Origin: Flavobacterium sp. H122
Lineage (GTDB): Bacteria > Bacteroidota > Bacteroidia > Flavobacteriales > Flavobacteriaceae
Assembly (NCBI RefSeq): GCF_004959765.1
Contig: NZ_SJZD01000001.1
Coordinates: 603,386 to 667,385 of the forward strand
Direction: 5' to 3'
DNA length: 64,000 bases
Shown here: one piece after another, positions 9,325 to 18,360 of the stretch
Layout: each line of letters opens with the position of its first letter
Position numbering within the stretch: position 1 is the first letter of the stretch
The notes under the pieces: model-generated
Told to the model about the DNA's origin: nothing
Database searches by the model: none
The model's input: only the letters and a program-made list of their open reading frames with translations
Position numbers and translations under genes: made by a program

Positions 9325-10290
9325 ATGGGAAAATTCAAATTAAGAACTGACATGACTTGCCTGAATTGCGGACAAGTAGTTGATAAGAGATTTTGCCCCA
9401 ACTGCGGACAGGAGAACAAGGAACCAAAAGAGTCTTTTCATTATTTGTTTTTTCACACCATTGAAGATTTAGTCCACTATGACAGCGGTTTTTGGAAAAC
9501 CATACTATTTTTACTTTTTTACCCTGCTAAACTTACCAAAGAGTATTTAGCCGGTAAAAGAAAAATGTATGTTGTTCCTGTAAAGCTGTATATTTTTATA
9601 AGTTTCATCACCTTTTTTATTCTTTCAATACTTCCGACTTCAAAAATCAGTGAAAATGAATTGATGAAATTTACAAAAACAGAAAACGGACAAAAGAAAA
9701 AAATCAATTCAATTAGTGAAATTAAAGCCATCACCGGTTATTCATCCCTTGCAGAATATGACTCAATTCAAAAAACGCTGCCAGAGTACAAAAAAAGCAG
9801 TGGTTTTCAAAAATATATCGAAAAGCATTTAATCAAAACATCATCTGAAAACACTCCAAAAGAGTTTATGCAAAAATTCTTATCCAGTGTTTTCAAAAAC
9901 ATCCCCAAAACACTGTTCATAATAATGCCTCTTTTTGCATTGATACTCTGGTTGTTCCATAACAAAAAAAAGTGGTATTATTTTGATCACGGAATTTTCA
10001 CTTTGCATTACTTTTCGATGATATTATTGTCATTTACCATCTTTTCTGTATTGGATTGGTTTTTAGGTCTTTTTAAAGAATCTGCCGACTTTAGCAGTCT
10101 GCTGAATCTTCTGACGTTTATTTTGATTTGCTGGTGGCTGTTTTACTTTTACCGTTCGCACAGCAGAATGTACGGAGAACGAAAATACATATCCAGAATT
10201 AAAGCAACCCTTATCTTACTGATTAACCTTATCCTGATTTCATCGGTATGGATTATAATGCTTTTTTACTTAGCTTTAAATGTTAATTAA
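9325..10290 (+). CDS. DUF3667 membrane protein with N-terminal zinc ribbon
   Basis: The N-terminus holds two CxxCG knuckles (CLNCGQ and CPNCGQ, residues about 12-28), a zinc ribbon. It is followed by the DUF3667 signature SFHYLFFHTIEDLVHYDSGFW-like region and several hydrophobic helices (about 85-105, 195-215, 225-250, 260-275 and 290-320). The family is widespread in Bacteroidota and has no known function. It is the third gene of the PASTA operon. The cytoplasmic zinc ribbon and helical C-terminus suggest a membrane sensor or regulatory protein, but that is only inference. Confidence 0.85.
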   Translation: MGKFKLRTDMTCLNCGQVVDKRFCPNCGQENKEPKESFHYLFFHTIEDLVHYDSGFWKTILFLLFYPAKLTKEYLAGKRKMYVVPVKLYIFISFITFFILSILPTSKISENELMKFTKTENGQKKKINSISEIKAITGYSSLAEYDSIQKTLPEYKKSSGFQKYIEKHLIKTSSENTPKEFMQKFLSSVFKNIPKTLFIIMPLFALILWLFHNKKKWYYFDHGIFTLHYFSMILLSFTIFSVLDWFLGLFKESADFSSLLNLLTFILICWWLFYFYRSHSRMYGERKYISRIKATLILLINLILISSVWIIMLFYLALNVN

Positions 10291-10351
10291 ATGCAATAAT
10301 TCTTGTTGATTTTTTTGCATTTGGCTATATTCGTTAACCAAATGCTTAATT

Positions 10352-11395
10352 ATGAACAAAAAGACGCTATTACTGGGTTTGCTTTCTATTGCCTCAATAA
10401 GCTGCACCAGTCAAAAAACAGTAGTAAAAAATGATTCTAAAGTTAAATTAGATGATAAAAATTTAGTCACTCTTTATTTAAACACAATTAACCAGGAAGA
10501 ATTAAAATCACATCTGTACACCATTGCATCTGATGAAATGCAGGGAAGAAATACTGGTGAGGAAGGACAGAAAAAAGCCGGTAAATACATTATCTCCCAA
10601 TATCAAAAAAACGGGGTTAATTACCCTCTGGGAACTTCATCTTTTTACCAGCCTATTCCTGCTTCTTATTTTCAAAAAGCATTTAGCCCGAAATTAGGTG
10701 ATTCAGAGAACATCTGGGCTTTTATTGAAGGCAACGAAAAACCAGAAGAAATAGTAGTTATTTCCGCTCATTATGACCACGTAGGCATGAAAAACGGTGA
10801 AATCTACAATGGTGCTGACGATGATGGTTCCGGAACTGTGACTTTAATCGAAATAGCTCAGGCTTTTCAAAAAGCTAAAAATGAAGGCAACGGCCCTAAG
10901 CGCTCTATACTGTTTCTTCATGTAACCGGGGAAGAGCATGGATTGCACGGCTCGAGATATTATTCGGAAAATCCGTTATTCCCATTAAAGAAAACAGTTG
11001 CCAATGTAAATATTGACATGGTAGGACGCCGTGATGATTTCCACAAAAACAGCAATAACTATGTTTATGTCATAGGATCTGATTATTTATCTTCTGATTT
11101 ATATCATTTAGTGGAAAAGGCAAACAAAGATTTTACTAATCTTCAATTGGATTACAAATACAACGATAAGAACGATCCTAACCGTTTTTACTACCGTTCA
11201 GACCATTATAACTTTGCAAAGCATAATATCCCATCGGTTTTCTTATTCAATGGAACTCACGCAGATTACCATCAGCCTACTGATGATCCTGAAAAAATAG
11301 AATACGATGCATTGACTAAAAGAGCCCAGTTTGCTTTCGCTATTATTTGGGATCTGGCCAACAGAGATAAACGACCGGCTGTAGATAAGATATAA
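10352..11395 (+). CDS. M28-family zinc peptidase, lipoprotein
   Basis: The N-terminus is a lipoprotein signal (SIASISC, Cys19). The M28 aminopeptidase domain has all its metal ligands in order: HYDH (bridging His and Asp), GADDDGSGT, the general-base pair in TGEEHGLHGS, NIDMVGR, and the last His in NGTHADYHQPTDD. It should cleave N-terminal residues from peptides at the cell surface or in the periplasm. At 347 residues it is a compact member without a PA insert. It is followed by a strong terminator and tRNA-His on the other strand. Confidence 0.92.
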   Translation: MNKKTLLLGLLSIASISCTSQKTVVKNDSKVKLDDKNLVTLYLNTINQEELKSHLYTIASDEMQGRNTGEEGQKKAGKYIISQYQKNGVNYPLGTSSFYQPIPASYFQKAFSPKLGDSENIWAFIEGNEKPEEIVVISAHYDHVGMKNGEIYNGADDDGSGTVTLIEIAQAFQKAKNEGNGPKRSILFLHVTGEEHGLHGSRYYSENPLFPLKKTVANVNIDMVGRRDDFHKNSNNYVYVIGSDYLSSDLYHLVEKANKDFTNLQLDYKYNDKNDPNRFYYRSDHYNFAKHNIPSVFLFNGTHADYHQPTDDPEKIEYDALTKRAQFAFAIIWDLANRDKRPAVDKI

Positions 11396-11400
11396 AATAA

Positions 11401-11428
11401 AAAAAGCTCCTCAAATGAGGAGCTTTTT
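11401..11428. terminator. Terminator of the M28 gene
   Basis: A 12-bp perfect stem AAAAAGCTCCTC/GAGGAGCTTTTT with an AAAT loop. It is symmetrical, so it may also stop tRNA-His transcription from the other strand. Confidence 0.85.
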
Positions 11429-11435
11429 ATTACCG

Positions 11436-11510
<75 letters not shown>

Positions 11511-11529
11511 ATTTATGCGTTTGCGAGTG

Positions 11530-11537
11530 CAAATATA
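11530..11537 (-). promoter_or_regulatory. -7 box of tRNA-His
   Basis: TATATTTG on the minus strand. It continues as TTTGCACTCGCA, the same 12 bases found behind the tRNA-Glu box at 63871. Confidence 0.65.
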
Positions 11538-11576
11538 GAGCAAAAGTTGAGTTTTACAAAAGAAAATTACAAAAAT

Positions 11577-12293
11577 TTATATTAATTTTCCTAAATCACT
11601 GACAGCCAAATACCTTTCTACTGTAAAACCTTCTGCAAATTCCACTCCAATCAACCTTCCAAGGTCTTGTGCGCGGTATTTTACGCTGTCCAAAAAGTTT
11701 TTTGAAGTTATAGGCGTTTCCGGTTCATCAGAATTCGGATCATAAAACTGAGAGCCGTATGCTAAAATTGACTTCACTTTTATATCCATAAAACCTGTAA
11801 CATCCACTACAAAATCCGGCTCGATATTTTTCCATTGGATATAATGATACACTTGTTTAGGACGCCATGCTTCCTGAATTTTGTTTTGATAACTGGTTTC
11901 TATTTTCTGCAGTCCTGACAAAAAACAGGCATCTGAAACTAATTTACTTCCTTTTTCATGATCTATATGACGGTCATCAATGGCATTGCAAATCACAATA
12001 TCCGGCTGATATTTTCTTATTAACCGAATAACCTCCAATTGATGCTTTTCATTATTCTTAAAAAACCCATCCCTGAAATTAAGATTTTCACGAACGGAAA
12101 CATTCAGTATTTCCGCCGCTTTAGCCGCTTCTTCATCACGGATTTCAGCTGTTCCCCTCGTTCCTAATTCCCCTCTGGTCAAATCGACAATACCTACCTT
12201 TTTTCCCAAAGAAATTTCTTTTGCAATTGTAGCAGCACAACCTAATTCAACATCATCAGGATGTGCACCAAATGCTAATATATCTAATTTCAT
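11577..12293 (-). CDS. bshB1: Bacillithiol biosynthesis deacetylase BshB1
   Basis: BshB1 deacetylates N-acetylglucosaminyl malate, the second step of bacillithiol synthesis. The LmbE-like zinc site appears as AFGAHPDDVELG at the N-terminus and the later HIDH (DDRHIDHEKG). RGELGTRGT is typical of the family, and the length of 238 fits. It lies 58 bases after the isochorismate synthase gene on the same strand and may be its third operon member. A bacillithiol-dependent redox protein, YtxJ, is encoded 8 kb away, which agrees with use of this thiol. Confidence 0.93.
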   Translation of the reverse strand: MKLDILAFGAHPDDVELGCAATIAKEISLGKKVGIVDLTRGELGTRGTAEIRDEEAAKAAEILNVSVRENLNFRDGFFKNNEKHQLEVIRLIRKYQPDIVICNAIDDRHIDHEKGSKLVSDACFLSGLQKIETSYQNKIQEAWRPKQVYHYIQWKNIEPDFVVDVTGFMDIKVKSILAYGSQFYDPNSDEPETPITSKNFLDSVKYRAQDLGRLIGVEFAEGFTVERYLAVSDLGKLI

Positions 12294-12351
12294 AAATTTT
12301 TAAAATGATACTAATTTGAATACTCTAAAGATAAAACACTTTAGTTATTAC

Positions 12352-13407
12352 CTAAAGAATTTTTTTCATGGTTTGAGTTTTATTCACAGTTTCTTTCCAC
12401 TCCGCTTCAGGATTACTGTCACGTGTAATACCGCAACCAACAAACAAATGCGCTGTATTATGTTCAATTTTCATACATCGCAGATTTACATACAAATCGG
12501 TTGATTTTTCATTGGTATTATAATCATAATTCATTTCGCCTAGAAAACCTGAATAATATTCCCGGTCATAACCCTCGTTATTTTCAATAAAAGCTTTGGA
12601 TAAATCTTTGGGCAATCCACAAACAGCCGGTGTAGGATGGAGAATATCGATAATATTCTTCAAGTTGGCATCCTGATTAAGAACACCCTCAATATCGGTA
12701 CGCAAATGGAGTAAACTTCCTGCCCTTGTGGTATAAGCATCAGAAACTGAAACCTCCGAGCTTTCTTTTTTTAATTTTTCCACAATAAAATCAGTAACAA
12801 ACTCTTGCTCCTCACGTTCTTTATTTTTCCAAAAAACAACATCCGTCCCGGCATAGGACTGTGTTCCGGCCAATGCCATTGTCTGGAATTTATATTCTTT
12901 GGCCGAAAATAATTTTTCAGGAGTTGCTCCAATCCACATCCCTACTTTGGGATGAAACCAGCAATAACAGAAAGCATGGCCATAATGGTGCAAAATCCTT
13001 TCAAAAACTGCTTCCAGATTAAAATCTGATAAATGCACAGCTTCTGTACGGGAAAGCACTAACTTATTAAATATCCCATCTTTAATTACTTCAACACCTT
13101 TTTGTACAAGTTGTATAAAACTTTCTCTTTCAACAGGATTTTCGTCTGTCAGACAATCATGGTCAACAATTTCGTGATCAAAGTAAACTGTATTAAACTT
13201 TACTTCCGATTTTTCCATGGGAAAAATTACCGGAAAACCACTAAAAGGCGCAAAAACAAATGCCTCTTGTTTAAAATCTTCTGTAAAATACAGATGATCG
13301 TCATTTTGAAAAATTCCTATTAAAGTCTTCGAATTAGGTTTTCTGTAAACAACAAACGGGAGATGTAATTTTTGTTGAATTTTAACTTTTTCGAATATAC
13401 TTTTCAT
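12352..13407 (-). CDS. menF: Isochorismate synthase (chorismate-binding enzyme)
   Basis: The protein belongs to the MenF/EntC/TrpE family. Conserved C-terminal motifs are visible: LVLSRTEAV, the ATPEKLFS block, EEQEFVTDFIVEKL, TPAVCGLPKDLSKAFIE and YSGFLGEMN. The length of 351 matches isochorismate synthases without a lyase domain. It converts chorismate to isochorismate, the entry to menaquinone. A hotdog thioesterase gene 2 bases upstream would supply the DHNA-CoA hydrolase of the same pathway, so menaquinone is favoured over siderophore synthesis; no siderophore genes are nearby. Confidence 0.85.
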   Translation of the reverse strand: MKSIFEKVKIQQKLHLPFVVYRKPNSKTLIGIFQNDDHLYFTEDFKQEAFVFAPFSGFPVIFPMEKSEVKFNTVYFDHEIVDHDCLTDENPVERESFIQLVQKGVEVIKDGIFNKLVLSRTEAVHLSDFNLEAVFERILHHYGHAFCYCWFHPKVGMWIGATPEKLFSAKEYKFQTMALAGTQSYAGTDVVFWKNKEREEQEFVTDFIVEKLKKESSEVSVSDAYTTRAGSLLHLRTDIEGVLNQDANLKNIIDILHPTPAVCGLPKDLSKAFIENNEGYDREYYSGFLGEMNYDYNTNEKSTDLYVNLRCMKIEHNTAHLFVGCGITRDSNPEAEWKETVNKTQTMKKIL

Positions 13408-13409
13408 AG

Positions 13410-13832
13410 TTAACGTTTTGGCAAAACCATATTAGTTAATTTACAGAGGGAAATAAGACTGTCTTTTTCATCAACAATTTTAATTTCCCATAAATGCAAG
13501 GAACGTCCTTTATGAATCAATCTTGCGGTGGCTGTTACCTCACCGTCTCTTTTACTTTTCAAATGATTAGCCGAAATTTCAATTCCCCTTACCTCCTGCT
13601 TTTCATTATTTATAAACATGATGGAAGCCGCACTGCCCACACTTTCAGCAAGCGCTACAGTTGCTCCTCCGTGCAATAAGCCCATAGGCTGATGAACACT
13701 GCTGTTAACAGGCATTTTGGCTACTAAGAAATCTTCACCGGCATCAATAAATTCAATTTTTAATGTTTGCATCAACGTATTTTGACACAATTTGTTACAA
13801 AGATTTATAACTTCTTCTTTGTTAAAACCCAT
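13410..13832 (-). CDS. PaaI/MenI-like hotdog thioesterase
   Basis: This 140-residue hotdog-fold protein has the PaaI-type signature HQPMGLLHGGATVALAES, with the catalytic acidic residue and the HGG turn. It hydrolyses an acyl-CoA thioester. It precedes the isochorismate synthase gene by 2 bases, so 1,4-dihydroxy-2-naphthoyl-CoA, the menaquinone intermediate, is the likely substrate (MenI). That assignment rests on context. The promoter is TAAATTTG at 13851-13858. Confidence 0.85.
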   Translation of the reverse strand: MGFNKEEVINLCNKLCQNTLMQTLKIEFIDAGEDFLVAKMPVNSSVHQPMGLLHGGATVALAESVGSAASIMFINNEKQEVRGIEISANHLKSKRDGEVTATARLIHKGRSLHLWEIKIVDEKDSLISLCKLTNMVLPKR

Positions 13833-13850
13833 ACCACTACTTTATATATT

Positions 13851-13858
13851 CAAATTTA
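13851..13858 (-). promoter_or_regulatory. -7 box of the thioesterase-menF operon
   Basis: TAAATTTG on the minus strand, 18 bases before the thioesterase start. Confidence 0.55.
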
Positions 13859-13939
13859 CGAAAAATAGGATTAAAATTTAAAAGTATTTTTAACGTTATT
13901 ACTTTTTGACTATTTTTATCGAAAATAATATAAATCCGA

Positions 13940-15496
13940 ATGCGTAATTTTTTATTCATCATACTTTTAGCATTAATTTCATTAACTTCCTGCCGCAAAG
14001 ATTTTGATACAGTCCCTAGCAATGGAAGATTAACTTTCTCAAAAGATACAGTATATCTTGATACCGTTTTTACCGGTGTAGCTTCAAGTACCTACACTTT
14101 AAAAGTATACAACAAAAGCAACGATGATATTACAATTCCTTCTATAGCGCTGGGCAAAGGTGCAAATTCCAAATACCGTTTAATGGTGGACGGAATGACT
14201 GGTCAGGATGATAAAGGCCAGCTATTTAACAACGTTGAATTATTAGCCAAAGACAGTTTGTATATTTTCATTGAAGAAACTGCAGCTATTACAGATGCTA
14301 ATCCTACTGACTTTCTTTATACAGATAAAATTTTATTTGACACAGGGGACAATCAGCAGGATGTTGATTTAGTTACCTTAATACAGGATGCTTATTTTAT
14401 TTATCCAAAACGCACTAAAAATCCTGACAATTCTTTTACTTATGAAGGTCTGCCTCTTTCAGAGACCGACCCAAAATTAACTTCATTTCCATTAGATGAA
14501 AATGATCCTGTAAACGGCAACGAATTACACTTTACCAATTCAAAGCCTTATGTGATTTATGGCTTTCCTACCGTTCCCAACAACAAAGTACTTGAAATAG
14601 ATGCAGGTGCCAGAGTGCATTTTCACGATCAATCAGGCATAATAGTTGCCAATGCCGCCAGTATTCAGGTAAATGGATCAGATTCTACAACTGAAGCTCT
14701 GGAAAACGAAGTGATTTTTGAAGGAGACCGTTTAGAACCCGGTTTTGCAGAAATACCAGGGCAATGGTTTTCGATAATCCTCACTGACGGAAGCACCAAT
14801 AATTATTTTAAAAACCTTACCATAAAAAACGCCACTGTCGGATTATTCATTCAGCACAATGACGGCACCACAGTTGAAATAGAAAATACACAGATTTACA
14901 ACTCTTCTGTTGCCGGAATATTAGCAAGAACCGCAAAAATCAACGGAAAAAACATTGTAATCAATAAAGCAGGACAATATGCTTTGGCCTGTACATATGG
15001 CGGAAGCTACGACTTCAATCATTGTACTTTTGCTAATTACTGGTCGGGTTCCAGACAAAACCCTGCCGTTTTACTGGACAATACATTTAATGATGGACAA
15101 AATATTTTAACAGCTGATTTAGTAAAAGCAAATTTTACGAATTCAATAATCTACGGCCCTAACAGCATAGAGATTGGTTTAAAGAAAAGTGACCAGGCCC
15201 AATTTAATTTTGACATCAGTTATTCGTTAATCAAGTTTTCAGATTACAGCAATCAGTTTACCGGAACGATGTATGATTTTGTAAAGAATCCGGGTTCAAA
15301 AAATAATTTGGTTACAAATAGTCAGACCAATAATGATCCGAAATTCAAAGAGGCTTATAAAAACAACCTTAGAATTTTAAAAAATTCACCTGTCATTGGG
15401 AAAGGTAATGCAACATTTATAATTTCTCAAGATATTGATGGTATCAATCGTACAAGCCCCCCTGATTTAGGAGCCTATAAACATTTAGATGAATAA
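13940..15496 (+). CDS. Lipoprotein with predicted right-handed beta-helix
   Basis: This 518-residue protein starts with a lipoprotein signal (LISLTSC, Cys18). The N-terminal part (about 25-130) looks like an immunoglobulin-like beta domain (SKDTVYLDTVFTGVASSTYT). From about residue 215 there are short repeated beta rungs with N/G turns (ITIKNATVGLF, VEIENTQIYNSSVAGI, INGKNIVINKAGQYAL), as in parallel beta-helix proteins. It ends with an INRTSPPDLGAY-like block seen in surface polysaccharide-binding or choice-of-anchor proteins. No catalytic residue can be assigned. It is probably an outer-membrane-anchored protein; the function is unknown. Confidence 0.8.
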   Translation: MRNFLFIILLALISLTSCRKDFDTVPSNGRLTFSKDTVYLDTVFTGVASSTYTLKVYNKSNDDITIPSIALGKGANSKYRLMVDGMTGQDDKGQLFNNVELLAKDSLYIFIEETAAITDANPTDFLYTDKILFDTGDNQQDVDLVTLIQDAYFIYPKRTKNPDNSFTYEGLPLSETDPKLTSFPLDENDPVNGNELHFTNSKPYVIYGFPTVPNNKVLEIDAGARVHFHDQSGIIVANAASIQVNGSDSTTEALENEVIFEGDRLEPGFAEIPGQWFSIILTDGSTNNYFKNLTIKNATVGLFIQHNDGTTVEIENTQIYNSSVAGILARTAKINGKNIVINKAGQYALACTYGGSYDFNHCTFANYWSGSRQNPAVLLDNTFNDGQNILTADLVKANFTNSIIYGPNSIEIGLKKSDQAQFNFDISYSLIKFSDYSNQFTGTMYDFVKNPGSKNNLVTNSQTNNDPKFKEAYKNNLRILKNSPVIGKGNATFIISQDIDGINRTSPPDLGAYKHLDE

Positions 15497-15545
15497 CTAC
15501 ACTTGTATTCATAGACTAATCTCTACTGGTCAATTATAGATATAA

Positions 15546-15578
15546 AAAAAACCGAGAAATATAATTTCTCGGTTTTTT
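15546..15578. terminator. Bidirectional terminator between the beta-helix lipoprotein gene and glyA
   Basis: A 14-bp perfect stem AAAAAACCGAGAAA/TTTCTCGGTTTTTT with a 5-base loop serves the two converging genes. Confidence 0.88.
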
Positions 15579-15599
15579 CATTTTTATATTTTAAAATCT

Positions 15600-16874
15600 C
15601 TAATAAACAAACATTGCTCTTTCACTCATCATTCCATTCACTTCATCAGCAACCTGTTCCAACACTTCTTCATTAGTGTGATTCATCAATACTCTGTCGA
15701 TCAAATCAACCACAGTTTCCATATCAGCCTCAACCAAACCACGTGTAGTGATTGCTGGAGTTCCCACACGGATACCTGAAGTTACAAATGGTGATTTATC
15801 ATCAAACGGCACCATGTTTTTATTTACAGTAATTTCAGCTTTTACCAATGCATTTTCAGCTTCTTTACCTGAAATATTTTTATTGCGTAAATCGATAAGC
15901 ATCATATGGTTATCAGTTCCGCCCGAGATAATATTATAACCTCTTTTTACGAAAGCTTCCGCCATAGCCTGTGCATTTTTCTGCACCTGAACCGCATATC
16001 TGAAGAATTCATCAGATAAACATTCACCAAAAGCCACAGCTTTAGCAGCAATAATATGCATTAAAGGCCCTCCCTGATTTCCAGGAAACACAGACATATC
16101 CAATACGTGGGACATCATTCTGATTTCACCTTTTGGAGTAGTTAATCCCCAAGGATTTTCAAAATCTTTACCCATCATGATCATACCACCGCGGGGACCG
16201 CGTAATGTTTTATGTGTAGTTGTGGTTACAATATGACAATGAGGAATAGGGTCATTCATCAATCCTTTAGCAATTAATCCAGCAGGATGCGAAATATCAG
16301 CCATTAAAATAGCCCCAACTGAGTCAGCAATTTCTCTGAAACGTTTAAAATCCATATCACGTGAATACGCAGAAGCTCCCGCAATAATCAACTTAGGCTG
16401 CTCTTTAGTTGCAACTTCCTGGATTTTATCATAATTCAACCTTCCAGTTTCCTGATCTACACCATAAAATACAGGGTTGTATAATTTACCTGAGAAATTT
16501 ACCGGTGAACCATGAGTCAAGTGACCACCGTGAGATAAATCGAAACCTAAAATTTTATCTCCTGGTTTTAAACAAGCTGCAAAAACTGCTGTATTGGCTT
16601 GTGATCCAGAATGTGGCTGTACGTTTACGTATTCAGCACCAAACAGTGCTTTTGCCCTGTCAATAGCGATTTGCTCAACAATATCCACCACTTCACATCC
16701 TCCGTAATATCTCTTACCCGGATAACCTTCTGCATATTTATTTGTTAAACATGAACCTGCAGCTTCCATCACTTGGTCGCTCACAAAATTCTCAGAAGCA
16801 ATAAGTTCAATACCATGAATTTGTCTGTCTTGCTCATCAAGAATTAAATCGAAAATTTGTTCGTCGCGTTGCAT
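15600..16874 (-). CDS. glyA: Serine hydroxymethyltransferase
   Basis: GlyA converts serine and tetrahydrofolate to glycine and 5,10-methylene-THF using PLP. The PLP lysine is in [17 protein letters not shown], the family signature. The N-terminus has [16 protein letters not shown], and [18 protein letters not shown] follows. The length of 424 is normal. It is a single gene with box TACTTTTG at 16902-16909, divergent from the fumarylacetoacetase gene. Confidence 0.97.
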   Translation of the reverse strand: MQRDEQIFDLILDEQDRQIHGIELIASENFVSDQVMEAAGSCLTNKYAEGYPGKRYYGGCEVVDIVEQIAIDRAKALFGAEYVNVQPHSGSQANTAVFAACLKPGDKILGFDLSHGGHLTHGSPVNFSGKLYNPVFYGVDQETGRLNYDKIQEVATKEQPKLIIAGASAYSRDMDFKRFREIADSVGAILMADISHPAGLIAKGLMNDPIPHCHIVTTTTHKTLRGPRGGMIMMGKDFENPWGLTTPKGEIRMMSHVLDMSVFPGNQGGPLMHIIAAKAVAFGECLSDEFFRYAVQVQKNAQAMAEAFVKRGYNIISGGTDNHMMLIDLRNKNISGKEAENALVKAEITVNKNMVPFDDKSPFVTSGIRVGTPAITTRGLVEADMETVVDLIDRVLMNHTNEEVLEQVADEVNGMMSERAMFVY

Positions 16875-16901
16875 TTTATATAAAGTTTGTTAAATCGTGC
16901 T

Positions 16902-16909
16902 CAAAAGTA
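16902..16909 (-). promoter_or_regulatory. -7 box of glyA
   Basis: TACTTTTG on the minus strand, 27 bases before the glyA ATG. Confidence 0.6.
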
Positions 16910-16941
16910 CAAAAAGTGTTTGGTATAATCCCAATAGAAAC

Positions 16942-16949
16942 TATATTTG
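16942..16949 (+). promoter_or_regulatory. -7 box of fahA
   Basis: TATATTTG, 38 bases before the chosen ATG at 16988. It lies inside the longer possible reading frame and so supports the shorter start. Confidence 0.6.
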
Positions 16950-16987
16950 AGGTGTTAAAACAATACAATTTCACAAAATATACTATT

Positions 16988-18271
16988 ATGCCTATAACTG
17001 CTAACAATCCTAAAATAAAATCATGGCTGGAAGTTGCTGAAAACAGTGATTTTCCTATTCAAAATATCCCTTTTGGTGTATTTTTAACTAAAGATGATGT
17101 CGTAACTGTAGGAACACGAATTGGAGATTTTGCAATTGATTTAGGCGCGTTACACCAACTTGGTTATTTTGAAGGAATCGACTTAACTGACGATGTATTC
17201 CTTCAGGACGCTTTAAATGAATTTATTTCAGCCGGAAAAAAAACATGGCGTTTGGTTCGTAACCGCATTGCAGAAATATTTGACTCTGAAAATCCAGCCT
17301 TAAGAGAAAATAAAAAACATAAAGATGTTGTTATTTTTAACATTGAAGATGTAGAAATGCAATTACCTGTATATATAGGTGATTATACCGATTTCTTTTC
17401 AAGCAGGGAACATGCAACAAATACGGGTAAAATGTTTAGAGACCCTGCCAATGCATTATTACCTAACTGGCTTCATATCCCGGTAGGTTACCATGGAAGA
17501 AGCTCTACTATTGTACCATCAGGAATTCCTGTTCACAGACCAATGGGACAAACCATGCCTGCTGACGCTACCGCACCAGTTTTTGGTCCTTCGAGATTAG
17601 TTGACTTTGAACTGGAAACTGCTTTCATTACAACTGACGCTAACATTATGGGAGAAAACATCCCGGTAAACGAAGCAGAGGAATACATTTTCGGGATGGT
17701 ATTATTAAATGACTGGAGTGCACGTGATATTCAAAAATGGGAATATGTACCATTAGGACCATTTTTAGCTAAAAACTTTGCAAGTTCAATTTCTCCATGG
17801 ATCGTAACCATGGATGCTTTAGAGCCATTCCGTTGTGCTTCACCTAAACAAGACCCTACCCCACTTCCATATTTACAGCAAAAAGGAGATCATGCTTTTG
17901 ATGTTAATTTACAAGTTGGAATTGCACCGGAAAACGGAGAAGAAACCATTATAAGCAATACTAATCTAAAATATATGTACTGGACTATGAGTCAGCAATT
18001 GGCTCATCATACTATCAATGGCTGTAGAATAAATTCAGGTGATATGATGGGTTCAGGAACCATTTCAGGCCCAACAGAAGATTCTTTTGGATCAATGCTT
18101 GAATTGACATGGGGTGGTAAAAACCCAATAAAAATGAAAGACGGTTCCGAAAGAAAATTTATCAACGATGGCGACACTGTAATTATGCGTGGCTATTGTC
18201 AAAATAACGATATCCGTATTGGTTTTGGGGAAGTTTCAAGTAAATTACTGCCTCCTATTCCTACAAAATAA
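16988..18271 (+). CDS. fahA: Fumarylacetoacetase
   Basis: The enzyme hydrolyses fumarylacetoacetate to fumarate and acetoacetate, the last step of tyrosine breakdown. The N-terminal SH3-like domain (to about 120) is followed by the FAH barrel: DYTDFFSSREHATNTG carries a metal-ligand Asp and the catalytic His, LVDFELETAFI the Glu ligands, and LNDWSARDIQKWEYVPLGPF the next metal Asp. The length of 427 is typical. The longer frame from 16916 would run through the promoter box, so I start at MPITANNP. Other tyrosine catabolism genes (hmgA, hppD) are not in the window. Confidence 0.93.
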   Translation: MPITANNPKIKSWLEVAENSDFPIQNIPFGVFLTKDDVVTVGTRIGDFAIDLGALHQLGYFEGIDLTDDVFLQDALNEFISAGKKTWRLVRNRIAEIFDSENPALRENKKHKDVVIFNIEDVEMQLPVYIGDYTDFFSSREHATNTGKMFRDPANALLPNWLHIPVGYHGRSSTIVPSGIPVHRPMGQTMPADATAPVFGPSRLVDFELETAFITTDANIMGENIPVNEAEEYIFGMVLLNDWSARDIQKWEYVPLGPFLAKNFASSISPWIVTMDALEPFRCASPKQDPTPLPYLQQKGDHAFDVNLQVGIAPENGEETIISNTNLKYMYWTMSQQLAHHTINGCRINSGDMMGSGTISGPTEDSFGSMLELTWGGKNPIKMKDGSERKFINDGDTVIMRGYCQNNDIRIGFGEVSSKLLPPIPTK

Positions 18272-18280
18272 ATAAAGATA

Positions 18281-18313
18281 AAAAACTCCGGTAAACGGAG
18301 TTTTTTTTTTTTT
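18281..18313 (+). terminator. Terminator of fahA
   Basis: The stem AAAAACTCCG/CGGAGTTTTT (10 bp, loop GTAAA) is followed by a run of 13 T in all. Confidence 0.88.
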
Positions 18314-18337
18314 GGTTTAATATTTGCTCTAAACTAC

Positions 18338-18345
18338 TATATTTG
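18338..18345 (+). promoter_or_regulatory. -7 box of the 18361 lipoprotein gene
   Basis: TATATTTG, 15 bases before the ATG at 18361. It overlaps an alternative start at 18343, which is therefore rejected. Confidence 0.6.
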
Positions 18346-18360
18346 TCAAAATTTCACTTT

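Noticed and set aside
15600..16987. Riboswitch before glyA or fahA.
   Set aside because: The leaders are under 45 bases, and no glycine- or other aptamer-like structure fits.
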